Assembly: GCF_010120715.1 (NCBI RefSeq)
Contig: NZ_CP047591.1
Span: 558,001-622,000, forward strand
Direction of reading: 5' to 3'
Length of the DNA stretch: 64,000 nucleotides
DNA from: Aminipila terrae
GTDB taxonomy: Bacteria > Bacillota > Clostridia > Peptostreptococcales > Anaerovoracaceae
In this document: positions 58,607 to 64,000 of the stretch, piece by piece
Position numbering within the stretch: position 1 is the first letter of the stretch
Layout of the letters: each line of letters starts with the position of its first letter
The notes under the pieces: generated by a model
The model's input: only the letters and a program-made list of their open reading frames with translations
What the model was told of the DNA's origin: nothing
Database searches by the model: none
Translations under genes and position numbers: made by a program

Positions 58607-59179
58607 TTAAAGATTATAGCCTGTATCAAAGGCTTTTAGATTCAGTTCTTCAAAACCTTTTTTTACATTATTTTGAATAGCCTTCTTCCAATCTACTCCT
58701 TCTACATTCATTGCTTTTACTAATGCTCCCAGTAAAACAATATTCATAGCTTTACTGTTTCCAAGGTTCTCTGCAATTTCAGCAGCCTTTATAACCAGAA
58801 CAGCAACATTTTCAGACAGTTCTTCTAAAATCCCCTGAGGATACTCTGCCTGGCCCATTAAAATAGGTACAGAAGGAATTTCAAAGTCATTTATTACCAT
58901 CTTTCCGTCTTTTCTCAGATATTCAATCCACCTCAGTGCTTCCATTTTTTCAAAGGCTACGATAACATCAGCTTCACCTTTTCCAACGATAGGTGAGTAT
59001 ACTTTTTTTCCATATCGGATTTGTGTACTTACATTTCCGCCTCGCTGTGACATTCCGTGAATTTCTGACATTTTTACATCATATCCGGCTTCAACCAGAC
59101 CCTCTGACAGGATTTTGCTGGCTAAAATAGTGCCCTGTCCGCCAACACCTACTAATAGAATATTTTTCACTTCACTCAT
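58607..59179 (-). CDS. iorB: Indolepyruvate ferredoxin oxidoreductase, beta subunit
   Basis: 190 residues. Gamma-type 2-oxoacid:acceptor oxidoreductase domain: LLVGVGGQGTILASKIL, EIHGMSQRGGNVSTQIRYG and MNIVLLGALVKA. It forms the second subunit with IorA, 2 bases upstream. Catalyses oxidation of aryl pyruvates to aryl-acetyl-CoA with ferredoxin. Confidence 0.93.
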   Translation of the reverse strand: MSEVKNILLVGVGGQGTILASKILSEGLVEAGYDVKMSEIHGMSQRGGNVSTQIRYGKKVYSPIVGKGEADVIVAFEKMEALRWIEYLRKDGKMVINDFEIPSVPILMGQAEYPQGILEELSENVAVLVIKAAEIAENLGNSKAMNIVLLGALVKAMNVEGVDWKKAIQNNVKKGFEELNLKAFDTGYNL

Positions 59180-59181
59180 GC

Positions 59182-60951
59182 CTATACCTCCTCAATTGCG
59201 TTAAATGGACAAACCTGTTTGCAGACAGCACAGCCTGTGCAGGATACCTTATCGATTTCAATGTTATCCCCTGAATGGATAGCAGGACATCCAACCCCTA
59301 CACACAACTTACATTTTTTGCACTTATCCTGATTAATTGAACATTTTTTTGGAGATAAATCAAATTCCTTTTTATCCTGCGGACTAAACTTCTTTAATAT
59401 ACACGGCCATTTTGTAATAATAACTGTAGGTTCATCCTTAGCCATGGCTTCATCCAGAGCTTTATTTACTTCATCAAGTTTATTTGGATTTACGATATAA
59501 ATATTTTCTTCTTTCATACCAATAGCCTGACAAAGTTTTGGAATGTCTACTTCTTCCGTTCCTTCGCCCATGAGAGTATATCCTGTACCAGGATTCTGCT
59601 GATGTCCTGTCATACCAGTGATACGATTATCCAATATAACAGAAGTATTACATCCTTTGTTATAAACTACATCCATCAGACTGTTAATGCCTGAATGGAA
59701 AAATGTTGAATCACCAATTACAGATACTACCTTTAAATCATGATTCCCTGTTTTCCTTAATGCCTGGGCAGCCCCATGTCCTGAGCTGATACTTCCCCCC
59801 ATGCAGAAACAAGTATCAATAGCAGAAAGTGGAGGTGCGGAGCCTAGTGTATAACAGCCAATGTCTCCAGTGATCATTACATTCTTTTTCTTGCTCAACG
59901 CATAGAAGAAGCCTCGGTGAGGGCATCCTGCACAAAGGGTAGGTGGTCTTACAACAGCCTCCTGACTTACTTTAATACCTTCTTCTCTTTCACCAAAAAC
60001 AGCTTTTCTGACGATATCAGGATTCAGCTCATCATATTCAGGTATCACTTCCTTGCCTATAAATTGGATTCCTGCCATCTTTAGGTGATTTTCTATGTAT
60101 GGGTCCATTTCTTCTATGACATAAATCTTTTTTACCTTACCAGCAAATTGTTTAATAAGATCCATAGGCATAGGGAAAGTCATTCCTAATTTCAAATAGG
60201 AAACTTCGTCCCCGAAAACTTCTCTGGCATATTGATAAGAGACTCCTGAAGTAATAATACCAATTTCATCTCCGTTGTATTCCGGTTTGTTTATTTCTGC
60301 AGTATTTGCATAAGCTTCCATAGCTTTCAGCCTCTGCACCAGATTTTTTCTCATGACTTTTCCATTAGCAGGAGTTGCCACAAATTTCTTAATGTTTTTT
60401 TCGTATGGAATAACTGGCATTTCCACTCGATCACCCAGCTCAACCAGACCCTTGCTGTGACAGACTCTGGTAGTCATCCTCAGTAAAACTGGTGTATCAA
60501 ATATTTCTGAAAGCTCAAGGCCTAATCGCATAAAATCTTTCGATTCCTGACTATCAGACGGTTCCAGCATCAAAACTCTTGCAGCTGCTGCATAGTTTCG
60601 ATTATCCTGTTCATTTTGAGAACTGTGCATGCCCGGATCGTCTGCTGAGACTAATACGCATCCACCGGTCACTCCTGTATAAGCAAATGTAAACAACGGA
60701 TCTGCAGCAACATTTACTCCAACATGCTTCATAGCCGCCATAGATCTGACTCCAGCAACAGAAGCTCCAATAGCTGCTTCCATGGCAACTTTTTCATTGG
60801 GAGCCCATTCGCAATAAATATCATCCTTATAGTTTACTATGTTTTCCAGTATTTCGGTACTTGGAGTTCCCGGATAAGCAGATGCAAAAACAAGTCCGCC
60901 CTCATAGGCTCCTCTTGCAACTGCTTCATTTCCTGTCATAATGGTTTTCAT
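59182..60951 (-). CDS. iorA: Indolepyruvate ferredoxin oxidoreductase, alpha subunit
   Basis: 589 residues. The N-terminal pyrimidine/TPP half (GNEAVARGAYEGG, YPGTPSTEI, ADDPGMHSSQNEQDNR) precedes a central domain and a TPP-binding core (CAGCPHRGFF, GDIGCYTLG, GDSTFFHSGI, DNRITGMTGHQQNPG). Two C-terminal ferredoxin clusters follow (CKKCKLCVGVGCP, CTGCAVCKQVCP). Length and order match IorA. First gene of the ior-ptb-buk-aminotransferase operon, with RBS AAGGAGG. It oxidises indolepyruvate and other aryl pyruvates, giving CoA esters and reduced ferredoxin. Confidence 0.95.
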   Translation of the reverse strand: MKTIMTGNEAVARGAYEGGLVFASAYPGTPSTEILENIVNYKDDIYCEWAPNEKVAMEAAIGASVAGVRSMAAMKHVGVNVAADPLFTFAYTGVTGGCVLVSADDPGMHSSQNEQDNRNYAAAARVLMLEPSDSQESKDFMRLGLELSEIFDTPVLLRMTTRVCHSKGLVELGDRVEMPVIPYEKNIKKFVATPANGKVMRKNLVQRLKAMEAYANTAEINKPEYNGDEIGIITSGVSYQYAREVFGDEVSYLKLGMTFPMPMDLIKQFAGKVKKIYVIEEMDPYIENHLKMAGIQFIGKEVIPEYDELNPDIVRKAVFGEREEGIKVSQEAVVRPPTLCAGCPHRGFFYALSKKKNVMITGDIGCYTLGSAPPLSAIDTCFCMGGSISSGHGAAQALRKTGNHDLKVVSVIGDSTFFHSGINSLMDVVYNKGCNTSVILDNRITGMTGHQQNPGTGYTLMGEGTEEVDIPKLCQAIGMKEENIYIVNPNKLDEVNKALDEAMAKDEPTVIITKWPCILKKFSPQDKKEFDLSPKKCSINQDKCKKCKLCVGVGCPAIHSGDNIEIDKVSCTGCAVCKQVCPFNAIEEV

Positions 60952-61001
60952 AATCAGCCTCCTTAAAAATTTGAAAGTTAAGTCTGCATAATTATAATCT
61001 A

Positions 61002-61010
61002 ATTATAGCA
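61002..61010 (-). promoter_or_regulatory. Extended -10 element upstream of iorA
   Basis: On the complement TGCTATAAT, about 50 bases before the iorA start; a second TATAAT lies close downstream. No clear -35. Confidence 0.45.
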
Positions 61011-61162
61011 AATCCTAAATTTTCTTATTATATAATATACGTTCTGATTTTCAAATACAACCCTACTCAAATAGTTGTGTGAAATTTTAGAAAAATGTAT
61101 ATTCAAACATATTTTTTTGTATTTTTGTGTGGTTATTCACAAAATATATATTTAAAAAAATT

Positions 61163-61206
61163 CCCCTCTCATGGATACTGACTAGTATATGAAAAGGGGT
61201 CTTTTT
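61163..61206 (-). terminator. miaB terminator, third member of the repeated hairpin family
   Basis: On the complement CCCCTTTTCAT pairs with ATGAGAGGGG, with GTAT/GTATAC pairs inside, followed by AATTTTTTT. It lies about 20 bases after the miaB stop. Confidence 0.75.
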
Positions 61207-61221
61207 ATTTAACTAATCGTC

Positions 61222-62607
61222 TTAAGCTTCAATGATACCCTTCAAATTAAATTGTTTTCCCTGAGTTATTTTCACATTAACAATCTGTCCTACCAGTTCT
61301 TCACTTCCCGGGAAGTTTACAAGTTTTCCCGATTCAGTCCTTCCTGCCAGGGTATCTTCACCCTTCTTACTGGTGCTTGGCCCTTCTACCAAAACCTTCT
61401 GAATAGTTCCTTCATAGGTTTTATTTATTTCCCCTGAGATCTCATTGATTCTTTCCAGAAGCCTGTTAAACCTGTCATGCTTCACTTCCTCCGGAACCTG
61501 TTCCTCATAATTCTCTGCGGGAGTTCCTTTTCGGATGGAGTAAATAAAAGTAAAAGCAGAATCGTATCTGACTTTTTCAATTAAATCCATGGTTTCCATG
61601 AAATCTTCTTCTGTTTCTCCAGGGAATCCCACAATTAAATCCGTGGTAATGGCCATGTCTGGTACGGCAGTTCTTAGTTTATCAATAAGCACTAAGTAAT
61701 CTGCTTTAGTATATTTGCGGTTCATTCTCTTAAGTATGTTATCACTTCCTGCTTGTACCGGAAGATGTATGGAATTACAAAGCTTGTCACAATCTTTGAA
61801 TGCCTGAATCAGTTTATCTGACAAATCTTTTGGATGAGAAGTCATAAACTTCATTCTTTCCAGGCCTTCTATTTCATTTAGAGCATAAATCAAATCAGCG
61901 AAGTCCATACCATTTTCTTCAGAAGCACAATATCCGTCCTCATATTTGCTTACCCCATAGGAGTTTACATTCTGACCAAGCAAGGTGATTTCTTTGGCTC
62001 CTGTTGCAACCAGTTCTTTTACCTCTTTAATGATTTCTTCAGGTCTTCTGCTTCTTTCCCTGCCTCTGGTGTATGGAACAATGCAATAAGTGCAGAAGTT
62101 GTTACATCCATACATGATATTAACTAATGCCTTAAAATCATAAAGCCTCTTAGCAGGCAAGCCCTCAACAATGGCTCCCCCATCCTGCCAGACGTCCACA
62201 ATTTTCTTTCTTTCATTGATAACATTATCAAGTAACTGGGGAAACTGGTGGATATTGTGAGTTCCAAATACCAAGTCTACCCATGGATATTTACTTTTCA
62301 CCTGGTCAATGATATGCTGCTGCTGCATCATGCATCCGCACACACAGGCAACAAACTCCGGGTTTGCTTCTTTTATCTTCTTCAATTGTCCTAATGTACC
62401 AAAAAATCTATTGTCTGCATTTTCTCTGACACTGCAGGTATTTATTATAACAATGTCCGCATTATTTTTTTCTTCTTCTGGTTCAAAACCTTTTTCATTC
62501 AGCATTCCAGCCATGGTTTCAGAGTCATGCTCATTCATCTGACAGCCGAAAGTGATGATGTGATATTTTCTCTTATTGTTATCTTTACTCAAAAGTAACT
62601 CCTCCAA
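61222..62607 (-). CDS. miaB: tRNA-2-methylthio-N6-dimethylallyladenosine synthase
   Basis: 461 residues. Methylthiotransferase with an N-terminal UPF0004 domain (cysteines in FGCQMNEHDSE, NTCSVREN and CVCGCMMQQ), a radical SAM domain (GCNNFCTYCIVPYTRGRE) and a C-terminal TRAM domain. The RxRGRERSR and GLERMKFMTSHPKDL segments point to MiaB rather than MtaB or RimO. It modifies A37 of tRNAs reading UNN codons. Single gene with its own terminator. Confidence 0.95.
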   Translation of the reverse strand: MEELLLSKDNNKRKYHIITFGCQMNEHDSETMAGMLNEKGFEPEEEKNNADIVIINTCSVRENADNRFFGTLGQLKKIKEANPEFVACVCGCMMQQQHIIDQVKSKYPWVDLVFGTHNIHQFPQLLDNVINERKKIVDVWQDGGAIVEGLPAKRLYDFKALVNIMYGCNNFCTYCIVPYTRGRERSRRPEEIIKEVKELVATGAKEITLLGQNVNSYGVSKYEDGYCASEENGMDFADLIYALNEIEGLERMKFMTSHPKDLSDKLIQAFKDCDKLCNSIHLPVQAGSDNILKRMNRKYTKADYLVLIDKLRTAVPDMAITTDLIVGFPGETEEDFMETMDLIEKVRYDSAFTFIYSIRKGTPAENYEEQVPEEVKHDRFNRLLERINEISGEINKTYEGTIQKVLVEGPSTSKKGEDTLAGRTESGKLVNFPGSEELVGQIVNVKITQGKQFNLKGIIEA

Positions 62608-62713
62608 AACGTTAATTATTGTATTATATCACTAAAAAGCATATATTTTCAAGTGGTGAGATTGTATACAATGGATTAACTTAATGAAATTGCCCTATTT
62701 AATTCTTTTTGTT

Positions 62714-62740
62714 AAAAGTGAAATAATCAGTCACTTTTTT
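62714..62740 (+). terminator. Hairpin with T-run upstream of the Cys-rich peptide gene
   Basis: AAAAGTGA pairs with TCACTTTT, followed by TT. It could isolate the small gene from upstream transcription. Confidence 0.4.
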
Positions 62741-62787
62741 ACCTTGTTTTACATAGTATGTACTAAGAAACATAAGGAGGTGCTATT

Positions 62788-62907
62788 ATGTGTCATCCTT
62801 GTTGCTGGTGGTGTTGTTTCTGCGGATGCAACTGTAATCGCTGCTGTAGATGCTGTTGCTGCAGGTGCCGTAGGTGCTGTTGCAGATGCTGCAGGTGCTG
62901 CAGATAG
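62788..62907 (+). CDS. 39-residue cysteine-rich peptide (22 Cys)
   Basis: An ATG at 62788, preceded by an ideal RBS (AAGGAGGTG at 62774-62782), opens 39 codons before TAG at 62905-62907. By my count 22 residues are Cys and 9 are Arg; the N-terminus is MCHPCCWWCCFCGC and the rest alternates Cys runs with Arg, Asn or Gly. A strong terminator follows after 26 bases, so it is a complete single-gene unit. No signal peptide. Metal binding (metallothionein-like), a spore structural role or a modified peptide are all possible. I do not recognise a named family. Confidence 0.75.
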   Translation: MCHPCCWWCCFCGCNCNRCCRCCCCRCRRCCCRCCRCCR

Positions 62908-62933
62908 TATAGGCCAGGCAAATATAAATATAA

Positions 62934-62960
62934 CGCCCACATAACTGTGGGCGATTTTTT
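62934..62960 (+). terminator. Terminator of the Cys-rich peptide gene
   Basis: CGCCCACA pairs with TGTGGGCG, loop TAAC, followed by ATTTTTTA. A classic intrinsic terminator. Confidence 0.9.
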
Positions 62961-63012
62961 ATTTATTATTCATTTGACTTTCGGTTAAGAAAGTATTGGC
63001 TTATCAAAAAAA

Positions 63013-63052
63013 ATACACCCCGAAATCAGATATTTTATCTAATCTGAGGTGT
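63013..63052 (-). terminator. Terminator of the phage-tail-like genes
   Basis: On the complement ACACCTCAGATTA...TATCTGATTTCGGGGTGT forms a bulged hairpin followed by ATTTTTTTT, about 100 bases after the last tail-like gene. Confidence 0.6.
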
Positions 63053-63150
63053 AGTTGATTAAAAGAGTATGCATGCTGCTATAATGTGCGGCTTCTGTCA
63101 TTAACTTAAGTTAGTCACTTAATCAAATCAAACTTTAATTTCAATCCACT

Positions 63151-63540
63151 CTAATCATTTCCATAAACTTCTTTATGGGCTTTTGCTTTACACTGTTCAA
63201 CATAAACATTGTAAGCCTGAAATGCATCATTATAAGAAGCATTGTTCATGTCTAATAAGTATTCACGCATAATTTTATTTTCATCATCAAGGCTGTATTT
63301 TTCATGGATGTACTGAATGGATAGTGTGTTATATTTAGCCTGTTTTTCTTCTGCTGTTTGCGGTGCATGAGTATCCTTAGACCATTCACCATTTTTGTAA
63401 ATATCACCTATGCCAAAGCTATCAGATTGCTCTACTATAATGTACTGTTCACCTAACATATTAACTGCCATTTGCATGCTTTCAAAAACCGCTATGTTTT
63501 CACATATTTTTGTCTGTTTATCAATTAATGCTATATTCAT
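63151..63540 (-). CDS. Small phage tail-associated-like protein (XkdW-type)
   Basis: 129 residues, start ATG 63540 with GGAGG upstream. It begins MNIALIDKQTKICENIAVFES and ends in a charged helical region (EEKQAKYNTLSIQYIHEKYSLDDENKIM) typical of small proteins encoded after phage tail fibres. It lies just after a glycine-rich tail-type gene. Assigned by position and general character rather than a firm motif. Confidence 0.55.
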   Translation of the reverse strand: MNIALIDKQTKICENIAVFESMQMAVNMLGEQYIIVEQSDSFGIGDIYKNGEWSKDTHAPQTAEEKQAKYNTLSIQYIHEKYSLDDENKIMREYLLDMNNASYNDAFQAYNVYVEQCKAKAHKEVYGND

Positions 63541-63549
63541 ACATACCTC

Positions 63550-64000
63550 CTACGCATAGTATCCGATAACTACAACACCTGAACCTCCTGTGCCACCAGC
63601 ACCACCTAAAGCACTTGACACATTAGAATTTGATACTCCACCACCTCCACCAGCACCGCCTCCTGTAGTAGCAGTCCCGTTAGCCCCAGGTGAAGCAGGA
63701 GTATAGGCAGAGCCAGCACCGCCATTGCCAGCATTGGAGTTACCACCAAGACCACCAGTAGTACCCCCGTGACTACCGCCTCCGCCTCCGCCTCCACCAA
63801 AAACTCTTCCATAAAATGTTGGATAATCTTTCTGGGTATTTATTCCTGGATTTCTGTCTGAACTGCCACCACCTCCTGTAAAATTGGCAGAACTACCTCC
63901 GTTCGCACCTGGAAGTGAAGCGTTACTTGAGCCTACACCACCGCCTCCGTTTCCGTTTCCTCCGTTACCATTTGCATAGCCACCTTTTCCACCGTAAACG
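63550..64000 (-). CDS. Glycine-rich tail-fibre-like protein, cut by the right edge
   Basis: Translating the complement from 64000 to the TAG at 63550-63552 gives one open frame of about 149 codons, with no stop. Long Gly runs alternate with Asn, Ser and Ala, and it ends GGTGGSGVVVIGYYA. This Gly-rich region and hydrophobic C-terminus are typical of glycine-rich tail proteins of phages and phage-like particles. The N-terminus lies beyond the window. It suggests a prophage or tailocin continues to the right. Confidence 0.75.
   Translation of the reverse strand, partial: VYGGKGGYANGNGGNGNGGGGVGSSNASLPGANGGSSANFTGGGGSSDRNPGINTQKDYPTFYGRVFGGGGGGGGSHGGTTGGLGGNSNAGNGGAGSAYTPASPGANGTATTGGGAGGGGGVSNSNVSSALGGAGGTGGSGVVVIGYYA

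Noticed and set aside
62741..62787. Sporulation sigma promoter before the Cys-rich peptide
   Set aside because: CATAGTAT resembles sporulation -10 elements, but no matching -35 is found at the right distance.
62684..62944. An 86-codon plus-strand frame across the Cys-rich gene
   Set aside because: Its second half is Ala/Val/Asp low complexity produced by the TGC-rich repeats in another frame, and it does not use the ideal RBS at 62774.
1..64000. tRNA, rRNA, CRISPR arrays or complete insertion sequences
   Set aside because: None could be seen on reading both strands; the only repeats are short hairpin families and coding low complexity.

Overview
The window is AT-rich DNA from a low-GC Gram-positive anaerobe, most likely an endospore-forming member of the Clostridia. 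Supporting genes are spoIVA, a glycyl-radical pyruvate formate-lyase (pflB) behind a ZTP riboswitch, clpB under a CIRCE operator, an indolepyruvate:ferredoxin oxidoreductase with Ptb/Buk, and a LysM protein. The genus cannot be fixed from sequence reading alone; an amino-acid fermenter fits best.

Layout. 0-9.3 kb: two FAD-dependent oxidoreductases, a metallophosphoesterase, a SulP/DUF308/Usp operon, a Y-family DNA polymerase and a CshA-type helicase. 9.5-16 kb: a GGDEF-EAL protein, a 4Fe-4S membrane protein, CobO, and a znuA-znuC-znuB-fur metal-uptake operon. 16-26 kb: pflB, a transglutaminase/SLH protein, clpB, and a PAS-GGDEF-HD-GYP protein. 26-35 kb: an M50 protease, a LysM protein, cardiolipin synthase, two membrane proteins with lysine-rich coils, an MFS pump, an esterase lipoprotein and a CheW-CZB hybrid. 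35-39 kb: a RocR-like sigma-54 activator, a -24/-12 promoter, an amino acid permease and a ureohydrolase. 39-42 kb: an ArsR/permease/thioredoxin operon and a YbaK-type editing protein. 43-55 kb: spoIVA, then a compact same-strand cluster headed by an ECF sigma factor with two cobalamin-type radical SAM proteins, a SPASM-like protein, two ATP-grasp ligases, an amidohydrolase, two transporters and an agmatinase. 55-61 kb: an aminotransferase, buk, ptb, iorB, iorA operon. 61-64 kb: miaB, a tiny gene for a 39-residue peptide with 22 cysteines, and two phage-tail-like genes at the right edge.

How the genes work together. Transamination, IOR, Ptb and Buk form a complete route from aromatic (or related) amino acids to the corresponding acids with ATP yield. 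The sigma-54 unit looks like arginine or agmatine uptake and hydrolysis. The 43.5-55 kb cluster looks like an undescribed biosynthetic pathway: radical chemistry and ATP-dependent ligation of an amino-acid- or guanidine-derived product, followed by export. No ribosomal precursor peptide was found in its gaps.

Caveat on the sequence. At least fifteen single-base deletions interrupt thirteen otherwise intact genes, mostly in homopolymers, and every one is repaired by adding one base. This looks like systematic sequencing or assembly error rather than gene decay. I annotate these genes as single reconstructed CDSs and give the break positions.
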